A stretch of 64,000 nucleotides of DNA, from assembly GCF_009184635.1 (NCBI RefSeq), contig NZ_WELI01000003.1:434001-498000 (forward strand), written 5' to 3'. The DNA is from Rudanella paleaurantiibacter (GTDB lineage Bacteria > Bacteroidota > Bacteroidia > Cytophagales > Spirosomataceae). Under the pieces are notes generated by a model. It saw only the letters and a list, made by a program, of their open reading frames with translations. It was not told where the DNA came from and did not search any database. Shown here piece after piece: positions 35,704-44,871 of the stretch. Each line of letters opens with the position of its first letter. Position 1 is the first letter of the stretch. The position numbers and the translations under genes are program-made.

Positions 35704-36459
35704 TTAAAATACCCGGCTCCGGTTCCCAAACAGAACAGTAAGACCTGCCGATACACTTACGACACTAATGGGCTTTACGCTGGTCATGAGGCTTGTCTGC
35801 CCACGGCCGAGGCCCGTGCTGGTTACGGTTTTCATATCAGAAAACGTGAAATCAGCGCGGCTGTAGTCGGTATTAAATTGAAGAGCGGTGCTCCGACCGA
35901 GCCGGTACCGCAACGTAAGCCCCCCGTTGTAGGAGCGGGCCGTTGAGCGAACCTCACTGGTTTCAATCGCCATCGGAATATCCATAAACCGACCCTTTAA
36001 ACTGGTGCTGGGGCAAATACCCGAGGCCTGCCCCAGGGTGGCCCGCGCCTGAATGGTCCAGCGCCCCATTGGGATGTTCACGTACGGCCCGGCCGTGAGC
36101 GAGGTAATCGCCCAGAAACCAGCGTTGGCGGTCCAGGTATCACCATTAATGCGGTACACCCCGTCGAGCAGGGCCTCTTCGTGCACCCGGTTGCGAAAAA
36201 TCTCATACCGAACCATCAGACCAACAGGGCCTGCCACCCGGTAACCAGCCGAAATACTCGCCATAGTTCCCTGCTTGGCCAGGCCGGCCTCTTCATCGCG
36301 GGTCGAGCAAAGCCCGAACTTCCCCGTGGGCAGGCTCACTCCGCTGCTGACCGAAAAAAATCCGTTTTTGGGCTGGTGCTGTAAAATAAAGCTCTTCTGG
36401 GCGTGTACCGAAAGGCTTACCAGCCACAGGAGCAAGATACTTCCGTAAAGTCGTTTCAT
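35704..36459 (-). CDS. Probable outer-membrane beta-barrel protein
   Basis: 251 residues from the Met at 36459 (MKRLYGSILLLWLVSLSVHAQ, a signal peptide); the frame is open four codons further upstream. The body alternates amphipathic strands (GLMVRYEIFRN, MGRWTIQARATLGQ, GGLTLRYRLGRSTALQFNTDYS) with an aromatic/hydrophobic C-terminal strand. It resembles OmpA/porin-like barrels and no function was recognised. Confidence 0.7.
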   Translation of the reverse strand: MKRLYGSILLLWLVSLSVHAQKSFILQHQPKNGFFSVSSGVSLPTGKFGLCSTRDEEAGLAKQGTMASISAGYRVAGPVGLMVRYEIFRNRVHEEALLDGVYRINGDTWTANAGFWAITSLTAGPYVNIPMGRWTIQARATLGQASGICPSTSLKGRFMDIPMAIETSEVRSTARSYNGGLTLRYRLGRSTALQFNTDYSRADFTFSDMKTVTSTGLGRGQTSLMTSVKPISVVSVSAGLTVLFGNRSRVF

Positions 36460-36612
36460 GGAATAAGACATTGGTTGAACGAGCCTATTGTTGAGCTATG
36501 AAGCCTCAGAGCAAAATCAATGCCATCCCATACAAGACCGGCTAAAACCTTTGTCGGCAGGTAGGGTTTATAGAAAACAGAGTACGCAATTCACTCAACC
36601 AACTCAACTGTT

Positions 36613-37722
36613 ATGGCAGACTCATCAGCCCTTTCCGATGGCGCTCAGCAGGCCAATATGGTCTCCAACGAAAACGCCGAAACCATGTTCGGAGCCGATC
36701 AGGCCGAAACCAACATGGTCAAATTAGTAGACGGTAAACTCACCCCCATCGGCGATACCAACGATGATGTGATGGACGAGCAGCTCCGCAACCGCTACAG
36801 CAGCGACGAAGAGCGAAGCTTACAGGGCTACGACCAGAAAACCTACGAAAATTCGGATGCCGCCCTGCGCACGGGCAATACCATCGACCCCGATCAGATG
36901 CCCGATAACCCGCACGCGGAGGCCGAAATAACCGGCAACCCAGACGCAGGCGCAACGGTGAACACGGGTTTACCCGCCCAGGAAGCCAACACCGCCAGCG
37001 GGGCAACCGACAGCACCCCTACCGACCGCGTGCAACCCAATGGGTCGGATATGAACAATACGGCTACGAGCAGCTTTGGCGTGTTTGCCGACATGGTGCC
37101 GCCCTCGCCCTCGACGCCCGACCCCAACAATCCGGTTCCGGCAGGCCCCGACACACCCACCCCGCCGATGTCGCCCGACCCGGCTCCGGAAATCACCCCG
37201 TTGCCCGGCCAGCCGCAACCGCATCAGCCCGAAATTCAGGAACCTACGGAGCCCGACCGGTCGCATCAGATTGGTTTTCAGCAACGTTCGACTCACGTAA
37301 CAGGCTGGCCCGCTGCGAGTGAGCTGTCGTACACAGCCACGATCGAGCCCCGACCAGCCGATCAGCTCCCCTTGTCGACCGACGATCTGGAGCCCGGCGA
37401 AGCCATGCCCGGAAATCAGTACGACGGGATGGAGGCCGGCCCCGATGCCGTCTCGGCCGACGAAGGTATGGACCGCCATCCTACAACCGGCGATTCCACG
37501 CATCCGTATGATGTGAAGGGTGAAGAAGATTCGTCGTACCAACCGGGCGAACGGCCACAGGAAACAGCTCAGATGATGAGTCAGCCGCGCGAAAGTATGG
37601 ACGAGAGTAGCGTAAAAGCCCAGGAAGCCGCCCACGGCGACCGGTCGGACCATAAATCGACCGAGGGTCTCGACCGGAAATATAATGATCTGGATGCCGC
37701 CCGCGACCGGACGGCGTATTAA
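36613..37722 (+). CDS. Acidic, proline- and glutamine-rich disordered protein
   Basis: 369 residues with no recognised fold, signal peptide or membrane segment. Composition is rich in Asp, Glu, Pro, Gln, Asn, Ser and Thr, with tracts such as PPSPSTPDPNNPVPAGPDTP and PPMSPDPAPEITPLPG. A Gln/His-containing motif follows (QPQPHQPEIQEP), and the C terminus is highly charged (HGDRSDHKSTEGLDRKYND). It looks intrinsically disordered. It stands alone before a large palindrome that may end its transcript. Function unknown. Confidence 0.7.
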   Translation: MADSSALSDGAQQANMVSNENAETMFGADQAETNMVKLVDGKLTPIGDTNDDVMDEQLRNRYSSDEERSLQGYDQKTYENSDAALRTGNTIDPDQMPDNPHAEAEITGNPDAGATVNTGLPAQEANTASGATDSTPTDRVQPNGSDMNNTATSSFGVFADMVPPSPSTPDPNNPVPAGPDTPTPPMSPDPAPEITPLPGQPQPHQPEIQEPTEPDRSHQIGFQQRSTHVTGWPAASELSYTATIEPRPADQLPLSTDDLEPGEAMPGNQYDGMEAGPDAVSADEGMDRHPTTGDSTHPYDVKGEEDSSYQPGERPQETAQMMSQPRESMDESSVKAQEAAHGDRSDHKSTEGLDRKYNDLDAARDRTAY

Positions 37723-37723
37723 A

Positions 37724-37808
37724 TAGAGGAGAAGGGAAAAGGGAGTAAGGGAAAAGACGGCTGATTGGCTTCTTTCTCCCTTACTCCCTTCTCCTTTTTC
37801 CTCTATTC
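37724..37808. terminator. Long palindrome after disordered-protein gene (family F)
   Basis: An imperfect inverted repeat with ~37-base arms. The left arm starts AATAGAGGAGAAGGG and carries GGGAGTAAGGGA, and the right arm has TCCCTTACTCCC and ends TCCTCTATT. It lies between convergent genes and would form a strong hairpin in either RNA. Confidence 0.7.
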
Positions 37809-37810
37809 CT

Positions 37811-38917
37811 TTATTTCAAATTGATTGTTCGGCCGGTTTCGGCTGCGCGGTAAATTGCCTGAAGCAACCGAACGTCGCGTTTGCCTTCTTCGCCGGTGAT
37901 ATGGTCGGGCAGGGGTTTGCCGTCCAGCAACGTCTTAGAGACACCATCCATGTGGGCCGCCTGATGGTTTACTACGGGCATTTCGATAGGTCCTTTGCTG
38001 GTACGCCCTTTGAGCGGACCGTACCCAAAAGCAGGCGACAACTCAAACCACCCTTTCTCGCAGGATGCGTATAGGCGTTCTACCCCGGCCGTGTAGCTGG
38101 TTGTTGAGTTGCTCATGGCCCCACTTGGGAACCGGAACTGCCACGACATGGTCTCTTCTACTTCTTTGAATTTCTGTGGCTCCGTTTTAGCCGAGAACTG
38201 CGCTGTTACCGAGATTGGCTCTTCGCCAGTTACGTAACGGGCTCCCTGAACCGCGTAAATCCCCACATCCATCAACGGGCCACCACCCGCCATAGCTTTT
38301 TTCATCCGCCACTGACTCGGGTCGCCAATACGGAAGCCGTCGCTACTTTCTATAAACTTAACGGCCCCGAACACTTTTTGCTGCCCCAGCCGCATCACCT
38401 CCTGCGTAAATGGCTCATAATGCAGCCGGTATCCAACCGCCAATTGCTTGTTGGCCTTCCGGCAGGCATTGATCATCTGGTCGCACTCGGCCTCGGTGAT
38501 GGCCAGGGGCTTTTCGCAGATTACGTGCTTACCCGCCTGGGCCGCCCGCACCACAAATTCGGTGTGCATGGAGTTGGGCAACACCACATAAACAATGTCA
38601 ATGTCGGGGTTATCGGCAATTCGATCGAAGTTTTTATAGTCGTAGACGTTCGCTTTCGGGATGTTGTACTTAGCCATCCACTCATCGGCTTTGGCCGGGG
38701 TGCCTGTCACAATACCCGCCAGTCGACAGTGCTGTGTTTGTTGCAGAGCGGGGGCCAGCAGATTTTTGCTGTAATAACCCAGCCCGACCAGCGCGATACC
38801 CAGTTTGCGGGTTTGCAGAGGCTGTCCCAGGGCATCGGTAAGCGCGGGCAACGTGAGCGCAGCCCCGCCAACGGTCGACAGAAAGTGCCGTCGCGATTGA
38901 AAACCAAAATTATTCAT
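37811..38917 (-). CDS. Tat-exported Gfo/Idh/MocA family oxidoreductase
   Basis: 368 residues. The N terminus has a Tat motif SRRHFLS (8-14), followed by a hydrophobic stretch (LSTVGGAALTLPALTDALG). The mature part has the Rossmann GLGYYSK, YVVLPNSMH, the conserved EKPLA and a C-terminal alpha/beta domain, like glucose-fructose oxidoreductase. NAD(P) is likely carried tightly in the periplasm. It would oxidise a sugar or related polyol; the substrate is unknown. Confidence 0.88.
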   Translation of the reverse strand: MNNFGFQSRRHFLSTVGGAALTLPALTDALGQPLQTRKLGIALVGLGYYSKNLLAPALQQTQHCRLAGIVTGTPAKADEWMAKYNIPKANVYDYKNFDRIADNPDIDIVYVVLPNSMHTEFVVRAAQAGKHVICEKPLAITEAECDQMINACRKANKQLAVGYRLHYEPFTQEVMRLGQQKVFGAVKFIESSDGFRIGDPSQWRMKKAMAGGGPLMDVGIYAVQGARYVTGEEPISVTAQFSAKTEPQKFKEVEETMSWQFRFPSGAMSNSTTSYTAGVERLYASCEKGWFELSPAFGYGPLKGRTSKGPIEMPVVNHQAAHMDGVSKTLLDGKPLPDHITGEEGKRDVRLLQAIYRAAETGRTINLK

Positions 38918-39090
38918 GATCGATTTGAAAGCGTTTCGTATCAGAAAGCAGTACCTACGGATGCTTTACCTACTCAAATCGGAACCCGGCGTTGCCCCGC
39001 CCACTCCATTTTTTGTTGTTCGATAAGATTACCGCTCTGAAGTTCGTTGTACTTTCGATTTTCGAGCGTTTACTATCGCGTTCCTGCTCT

Positions 39091-39702
39091 ATGAGAAACC
39101 CCTTTTTGCTGCTGAGTAGCCTGTTTATTCTCGTTTGTTTTACGGCCTGTCAACGGCCCTACGCCCTTGTTCAACGTACCCCAGCCCCCCGATTCACGTC
39201 GCCGATGGCCCAGCCCAGGCCCGACACCCTAACGCTCAGCCGCACAGACGTTGCCACTACAACGGAGCCCCTGACCGAGTTTGCCGAAGAAAACCAGCCC
39301 GTGACCGAGCCCGACCCAGCTTCGTTACTGGCCAGTGTTGCTCCGTCCGTTACCATACCGGCCGAACAACGAGTGGCCAACCGGCTGAAGCGAGTCGAGC
39401 GGCTAATAAGCGAGTCGGGCCAAACGGTCTCTGAGCAACCCCGGCCCCGCCCTAAATCCAAAAGCCAGTTGCGACTGGGCAACCGAATCCGGGAATCGCT
39501 GGGGTTACCCCTCCGCGAAGAACTCAACTGGTGGCAACGCATCGACTGGAAACTCAAAGCCTCCGTGTTTGTGATTCTGGTGGCCATTGTGTTTGCCATC
39601 CTGAATCTGGGTCAACTAGCCCTCTTGTTTGGTCTTATCGGCGCGGTGTTGCTGGTACTGGGCCTGAAACGCGCCTTCAAAAAGCGCCGACCCTGGTTAT
39701 AA
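39091..39702 (+). CDS. Lipoprotein with C-terminal membrane helices
   Basis: 203 residues from the ATG at 39091. A lipoprotein signal ends CFTACQ (Cys near residue 20). A Pro/Thr-rich linker, an arginine-rich patch (NRLKRVERLI) and two closely spaced C-terminal hydrophobic helices (VFVILVAIVFAILNLGQ, LLFGLIGAVLLVLGL) follow. Function unknown. It is followed 18 bases later by DUF2752 and TM2 genes, so probably forms a three-gene operon. Confidence 0.7.
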   Translation: MRNPFLLLSSLFILVCFTACQRPYALVQRTPAPRFTSPMAQPRPDTLTLSRTDVATTTEPLTEFAEENQPVTEPDPASLLASVAPSVTIPAEQRVANRLKRVERLISESGQTVSEQPRPRPKSKSQLRLGNRIRESLGLPLREELNWWQRIDWKLKASVFVILVAIVFAILNLGQLALLFGLIGAVLLVLGLKRAFKKRRPWL

Positions 39703-39719
39703 GCTAACCTGAAGCCCTC

Positions 39720-40010
39720 ATGACTCGCTTTGGTCGTTATATCGAACTGTTTGTTTGGGTGGCCGGTCTGTTATGGCTGGCCTTTACCGAGGTCGAGTCG
39801 GCGCATTACTCCGTCTGCGTATTTCGGGCGGCTGGGTTCGAGCATTGCCCCGGTTGCGGGTTGGGGCATGGCGTGAGTCACTTGTTGCATGGCCGTTTAG
39901 CCGAATCCTGGGCCAGTCATCCGCTCGCCATTCCGGCTCTCCTGATTTTGTTGAATCGTATGTGGCAACTCGTCAAATTTGACTCAACAAACAAACACCA
40001 AATACAATGA
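39720..40010 (+). CDS. DUF2752 domain-containing membrane protein
   Basis: 96 residues with two membrane helices and the DUF2752 hallmark of Cys in CPGCGLGHGVSHLLHG followed by HPLAIP. The paired Cys could bind a metal or redox partner. Function unknown. It overlaps the TM2 gene by 4 bases (ATGA). Confidence 0.88.
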   Translation: MTRFGRYIELFVWVAGLLWLAFTEVESAHYSVCVFRAAGFEHCPGCGLGHGVSHLLHGRLAESWASHPLAIPALLILLNRMWQLVKFDSTNKHQIQ

Positions 40011-40375
40011 ACTCCGCGAACCCGAATCCGTTGCTGTACTTACCCGACATGCAACCCGAAGAATTGAACTATATCCAGAGTATCACCCGCGACCTGACCC
40101 CTCAGCAACTGGAGCAGTTTGTGTACCTGTACCGTACCAAACGCAAAGACAATCAGACGATTCTGATTGTGGCTCTGGCCGGATTTGCCGGGTTTGCGGG
40201 TATTCACCGCCTGATTCTGGGTCAGATCGGGATGGGTATTTTGTACTTTCTCACGCTCGGTTTCTGTGGCATTGGTACCATTGTCGACCTGTTGAACAGT
40301 CGTTCGATGACCAACGAATATAACCAGCGACAAGCCTTTGAAAGCCTTCGAATGGTGCAGATGAGCTTCCGCTAA
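40007..40375 (+). CDS. TM2 domain-containing protein
   Basis: 122 residues. A soluble N-terminal part (about 50 residues, with EELNYIQSITRDLTPQQLEQFV) is followed by the TM2 domain, two membrane helices with GFAGIHRLILGQIGMGILYFL and CGIGTIVDLL. TM2 proteins are small membrane proteins of unclear role. Translationally coupled to DUF2752. Confidence 0.88.
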   Translation: MNSANPNPLLYLPDMQPEELNYIQSITRDLTPQQLEQFVYLYRTKRKDNQTILIVALAGFAGFAGIHRLILGQIGMGILYFLTLGFCGIGTIVDLLNSRSMTNEYNQRQAFESLRMVQMSFR

Positions 40376-40381
40376 ACAAAC

Positions 40382-40415
40382 AAAAAATCCCCGGCCTCAC
40401 AGCCGGGGATTTTTT
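40382..40415. terminator. Bidirectional terminator
   Basis: AAAAAATCCCCGGC and GCCGGGGATTTTTT are perfect mirror arms around a 6-base loop, between the convergent TM2 gene (+) and pyruvate carboxylase gene (-). U-runs exist on both strands. Confidence 0.9.
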
Positions 40416-40419
40416 ATGG

Positions 40420-43400
40420 TTATGCTAATTCCAGCACCCAATCGTCCTGCTCCACGGTTGTATTTTCTTTCAACACAACCTGCTTCACCGTACCCGCGCT
40501 GGAGGCCGATACAATACTCTCCATCTTCATGGCCTCGATTACAAACAGGGGCTGATTCTTCTTCACCACGTCGCCGGGTTTCACCAGAATCCGTGTCAGG
40601 CGGCCCTGCAACGGAGCTCCCACATCGCCGGGCTTGCTCACCTTGGCATTCTGCGCTTTATCAACCTTCAACGATTTGTCGCGCACTTTTACCTGACGGC
40701 TTTGACCATTCAGCTCAAATGTGATGGTCCGCATACCCAACTCGTCGGGCTCTGATTTGAACAGCAATCGAACCAGAATATTCTTACCCTCGCCAATCTG
40801 AATCAGAATTTCCTCGTTTTCTTTCAGGCCGTAGAGGAAAGCGGGGGTCGGAATGATACTCACATCGCCGTACTCCTGACGAGCCTTGTAATACTCGTCG
40901 TACACCTTCGGGTACATTTGGTACGAGAGGTAGTCTGTGAAGCCTTCGTTGCGGGGGTATTTCTGCCCAAACGCGTCAAAGTCAGTATCAAAATTGATGG
41001 GGGCCAGATGCTCATTCGGGCGACCCGTCAGCGGCTCCTCCCCTTTCAGAACGGCCTTCTGAATATCTTCGGGGAAACCACCGGGCGCTTGCCCCAGCAA
41101 CCCTTTCATCAACTCCTTCACCGATTCGGGGAATGCCAGCGACTCACCCCGTTCCAGTACATCTTTGGCGGTCAGGTTATTGGCCGTCATGAAAATTGCC
41201 ATATCGCCTACTACTTTCGACGAAGGCGTCACCTTCACAATATCGCCAAACAACTGATTCACCACCACGTAGTTCTTCTTCAGCACCTCAAACTTATCGC
41301 CCAGCCCCGTAGCAATGGCCTGCGGTTTCAGGTTAGAGTACTGACCACCGGGAATCTCGTTTTCGTACACCTCTGCATTACCGGCCTTCATGCCTGATTC
41401 AAACGGATAGTAGTACTCGCGCACATCCTCCCAATAGTTGGAATAGGCATTGAGCGAACCCAGATTGATGGGGCATTCGCGCTCATGGCCCTGCATCATG
41501 GCCACCACCGAGTTAAAGTTCGGCTGCGAGGTCAGGCCCGAAAGTGCCCCTAAAGCACAGTCGACCACGTCGACGCCCGCGTCGATGGCGGTCAGGTAGG
41601 TAGCCGCCTGAATACCCGCCGTGTCGTGAGTGTGCAGGTGAACCGGAATACTGACTGCCTTTTTCAGTTCGCTCACCAGCACCTGCGCGGCCAACGGCTT
41701 GAGCAAACCCGCCATATCCTTGATACACAGAATATGCGCGCCTTCGTCTTCGAGCTGACGGGCCAGGTCCAGGTAGTACTGAAGATTATACTTATGACTT
41801 CGATCGGGGTTGAGCATATCCCCGGTATAGCAAATGGCGGCTTCGGCCAGGGCGTTGGTACGCTCGCGAACCGCGCGAATACTCACCTTCATGGCTTCCA
41901 CCCAGTTGAGCGAGTCGAAAATCCGGAATACGTCGATACCCGTTTCCCATGATTTCTCCACGAACTTCTCAATCAGGTTGTCGGGGTAAGCCGAGTAACC
42001 CACAGCGTTGGAGCCCCGGAACAGCATTTGGAGCAGCATATTCGGCATGGCCTCGCGGAAGGCTTCGAGCCGCTTCCAGGGGTTCTCGTGCAGGAATCGC
42101 ATGGTCACGTCGAACGTAGCCCCACCCCACACTTCCATCGAGAATAGCTCCGGGTGGTTTTTAGCGAACCCTTCGGCCACTTTCAGCATATCCTGCGTCC
42201 GTACGCGGGTAGCCAGCAACGATTGGTGGCCGTCGCGGAAGGTCGTATCGGTGTAGAGGACAGGCTTTTGTTCTTTGAGCCAATTCACAAACCCTTCCCG
42301 ACCCAGTTCATTTAACCGGTCGCGGTTGCCTTTTGGGTACGCCCCGTATTGGTCATACACCGGCACAATCGGCGTACGGAATACTTTTGTTTTATCGACT
42401 TTTTTAACCTCCGGATTTCCGTTGACAATCACCTCGGCCAGGTATTTCAAAGCCCGCGTAGAGCGGTCGCCGGGAATACGCAGGTTAAACAGTTCGGGAT
42501 GGCTTTCAATGAACGACACCCGTGCTTCGCCCCGCTGGAAAATCGGGTGGGCAATCACGTTCTGCAAAAACGGAATGTTCGTTTTCACGCCCCGGATTCG
42601 GAATTCCATCAACGCCCGCTGCAAGCGCTGTACGGCCCCTTTGAGCGTCCGGCCCCGCGAGGAGACCTTCACAATCATGGAGTCGAAATAGGGAGAGATT
42701 TTTACGCCGGGGTAGCTGCTGCCTTCGTCCAGACGGATACCGAAGCCAGCCGCGTTGCGGTAGGCGATAATGGTTCCGAAATCGGGTTTAAAGCCATTAG
42801 CGGGGTCTTCGGTCGTGATGCGGCACTGAATAGCGTAGCCGTTGAGGGGTACTTCGTCCTGATGGTTGATGTAGATCCCGTTGTCCGACAACTTGTAGCC
42901 CATCGCGACGAGCAACTGCGTCCTGACGAGGTCGATACCCGTTACTTCTTCGGTAATAGTGTGCTCCACCTGAATCCGGGGGTTCACCTCGATGAAGTAG
43001 ATATTCTCGTGCTTATCGACCAGGAACTCGACCGTTCCAGCATTGGAGTAGTTGACAGCCCGACCAATTTTGAGCGCGTATTCGTACAGCTTGTTGCGGG
43101 TTTCCTGCCGCAAGCCAAACGAAGGGGCCATTTCAACCACCTTCTGAAAGCGCCGTTGTACCGAGCAATCACGCTCGTAGAGGTGAATCAGGCTACCGTG
43201 CGTATCGCCCAGCAGCTGTACTTCAATGTGTTTGGGGTCTTCAATGAATTTTTCGAGGAAGATCGTGTCATCGCCAAAGGCGTTCCGGGCTTCGTTTTTA
43301 GCTTCGGTAAAGGCTTTTTCGAAGTCTTCCTCGTTACGCACCACGCGCATTCCGCGCCCGCCCCCACCGGCAGCCGCCTTCACCATAATCGGGAAGCCAA

Positions 43401-43872
43401 TTCGCAGGGCCTCCTCCATAGCCCGCTCCGGCGACATGTTTTCCTCGCGCGAATCGGGAATCAGAGGCACATCGGCGGAGGTAGCCAGGTTCTTGGCCCG
43501 CACCTTGTCGCCAAGAGCTTCCATCGCTTCGGGCGATGGGCCTACGAATACGATACCCTCCTCGCGGCACCGCCGGGCGAGCGTTACGTTTTCGGACAGG
43601 AAGCCATAGCCGGGGTGAATGGCCTCAATTTTTTTATGTTTCGCCAGCGCTATGATCCCCTCTACGTCCAGGTAGGGTTTGAGGGGGTCTTCATCACGAC
43701 CAATCTGATACGCTTCATCGGCTTTATACCGATGGAGCGAGTAGCGGTCTTCGTAGGTGTACACCGCAACAGTGGTAATTCCCAACTCGGTAGCGGCCCG
43801 CATGATGCGGATGGCGATTTCGCCCCGGTTGGCAACAAGCAGGCGGTTAATCGGGCGGATGTAATCCTTCAT
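40420..43872 (-). CDS. pyc: Pyruvate carboxylase
   Basis: 1150 residues from the Met at 43872 (MKDYIRPINRLLVANRGEIA), the full-length single-chain form. Domain order: biotin carboxylase (about 10-460, with the Gly-rich ATP loop AAAGGGGRGMR), carboxyltransferase (about 530-810, TTFRDGHQSLLATRVRT), then PC tetramerisation and the C-terminal biotin carrier with EAMKME, biotinylated Lys1116. It makes oxaloacetate from pyruvate, CO2/bicarbonate and ATP. A bicarbonate user, it may gain from the bestrophin/carbonic-anhydrase module elsewhere in the window (speculative). Confidence 0.97.
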   Translation of the reverse strand: MKDYIRPINRLLVANRGEIAIRIMRAATELGITTVAVYTYEDRYSLHRYKADEAYQIGRDEDPLKPYLDVEGIIALAKHKKIEAIHPGYGFLSENVTLARRCREEGIVFVGPSPEAMEALGDKVRAKNLATSADVPLIPDSREENMSPERAMEEALRIGFPIMVKAAAGGGGRGMRVVRNEEDFEKAFTEAKNEARNAFGDDTIFLEKFIEDPKHIEVQLLGDTHGSLIHLYERDCSVQRRFQKVVEMAPSFGLRQETRNKLYEYALKIGRAVNYSNAGTVEFLVDKHENIYFIEVNPRIQVEHTITEEVTGIDLVRTQLLVAMGYKLSDNGIYINHQDEVPLNGYAIQCRITTEDPANGFKPDFGTIIAYRNAAGFGIRLDEGSSYPGVKISPYFDSMIVKVSSRGRTLKGAVQRLQRALMEFRIRGVKTNIPFLQNVIAHPIFQRGEARVSFIESHPELFNLRIPGDRSTRALKYLAEVIVNGNPEVKKVDKTKVFRTPIVPVYDQYGAYPKGNRDRLNELGREGFVNWLKEQKPVLYTDTTFRDGHQSLLATRVRTQDMLKVAEGFAKNHPELFSMEVWGGATFDVTMRFLHENPWKRLEAFREAMPNMLLQMLFRGSNAVGYSAYPDNLIEKFVEKSWETGIDVFRIFDSLNWVEAMKVSIRAVRERTNALAEAAICYTGDMLNPDRSHKYNLQYYLDLARQLEDEGAHILCIKDMAGLLKPLAAQVLVSELKKAVSIPVHLHTHDTAGIQAATYLTAIDAGVDVVDCALGALSGLTSQPNFNSVVAMMQGHERECPINLGSLNAYSNYWEDVREYYYPFESGMKAGNAEVYENEIPGGQYSNLKPQAIATGLGDKFEVLKKNYVVVNQLFGDIVKVTPSSKVVGDMAIFMTANNLTAKDVLERGESLAFPESVKELMKGLLGQAPGGFPEDIQKAVLKGEEPLTGRPNEHLAPINFDTDFDAFGQKYPRNEGFTDYLSYQMYPKVYDEYYKARQEYGDVSIIPTPAFLYGLKENEEILIQIGEGKNILVRLLFKSEPDELGMRTITFELNGQSRQVKVRDKSLKVDKAQNAKVSKPGDVGAPLQGRLTRILVKPGDVVKKNQPLFVIEAMKMESIVSASSAGTVKQVVLKENTTVEQDDWVLELA

Positions 43873-44249
43873 AGCGCAGGAGTGAAAACGTATAAAGAGG
43901 GAAAGAGCGCGCAGGTTGACGAACAAAGAGAGGTGAGTTTTTTTATCACTCTTTCACTCATTCGGCCTCTAGCTCTTTATTTTTCCAAACAGATGGCAAG
44001 TTTGTTGAAAATTTGCAAAAAATATCATCCAACAAAAGAATCTTTGGAAAAGGAAATATTTTCAGGAAAAAGTTCAGCACCTTACTGTACCTAAGTACGG
44101 CCGAATTTTAGACATCGAGTGCGGAAATAGCCCTTCATTCAGGCTCTTCGAATAGAACGATCCGGGTAAAGACTACAACTTTTCTTTTTTCTTCCCGTTC
44201 TGAATGCCTACATTTCGCCTATTTCACCTATCCATCAGCCTTATTCGAC
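43873..44249. other. Divergent intergenic region with imperfect palindrome
   Basis: 377 bases between pyc (-) and a plus-strand gene. An imperfect inverted pair built on AAAGAGGGAAAGAG and CTCTTTCACTC / CTAGCTCTTTAT spans about 43888-43982. TACATTTC at 44209 is a near-consensus -7 box for the plus gene. The centre (about 43985-44090) is AT-rich. Confidence 0.45.
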
Positions 44250-44870
44250 ATGAAGTCTCGGCCCACCACATTACGGGATATTATACTCTTTGCCAGCTTC
44301 CTGGGCCTTATTTTGGTCAGTGTTTTCCTGTGTCGGCGCGCCCTGGTCGATATTCAGGAGATGACCACATCAATTTACGAAGACCGCCTGGTTCCCACTG
44401 CTTTAGTGGTGAATCTGACATCGGCCGTTTATCGGAAGCGAATGCTACTCGAAAAAAATCCGCCAACGGAAGGCCCCGCAGCAGCGGCCCTTCAGGAACG
44501 GGTCAAGGTGGATAACCAACGGGTCGATTCGCTTATTACCGATTACACCAAAACGAAGCTAACCACTGAAGAAGCGGGGCAACTTCGCTTATTTCAGCAG
44601 CAATTGGCCGACTACAATAAGGCCGAGGCTGGCGTCTTGAACCGCACACCGACCCAAACGGCCGATGTGTATTCCCAAACGTTACTCGATACGTTTGGGC
44701 AAATGCTCAATTCGCTCAATAAACTGGCTACGCTCCAACTGACCGTGGGCGAGGATGTTCTCGAGCAGGCCCGCCAGAAAACCCGCTATATTCTTATTCT
44801 GACCGCCCTTCAGATCGGGTTGATCTTACTAATCGGCAGCCTGATGCTGCAACGGAGTGTCGACGAGTAA
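44250..44870 (+). CDS. Four-helix-bundle (4HB_MCP-like) membrane protein
   Basis: 206 residues with an N-terminal membrane helix (IILFASFLGLILVSVFL), a long periplasmic helical domain and a C-terminal helix (YILILTALQIGLILLIGSL). This is the ligand-binding shape of MCP four-helix-bundle sensors, but nothing follows the second helix: no HAMP or signalling domain. It may be a stand-alone sensor partner or a truncated chemoreceptor. Confidence 0.7.
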   Translation: MKSRPTTLRDIILFASFLGLILVSVFLCRRALVDIQEMTTSIYEDRLVPTALVVNLTSAVYRKRMLLEKNPPTEGPAAAALQERVKVDNQRVDSLITDYTKTKLTTEEAGQLRLFQQQLADYNKAEAGVLNRTPTQTADVYSQTLLDTFGQMLNSLNKLATLQLTVGEDVLEQARQKTRYILILTALQIGLILLIGSLMLQRSVDE

Positions 44871-44871
44871 T

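Noticed and set aside
42349-44094. Plus-strand open frame of 581 codons
   Set aside because: Antisense to the biotin-carboxylase part of pyruvate carboxylase; the translation has no family likeness.
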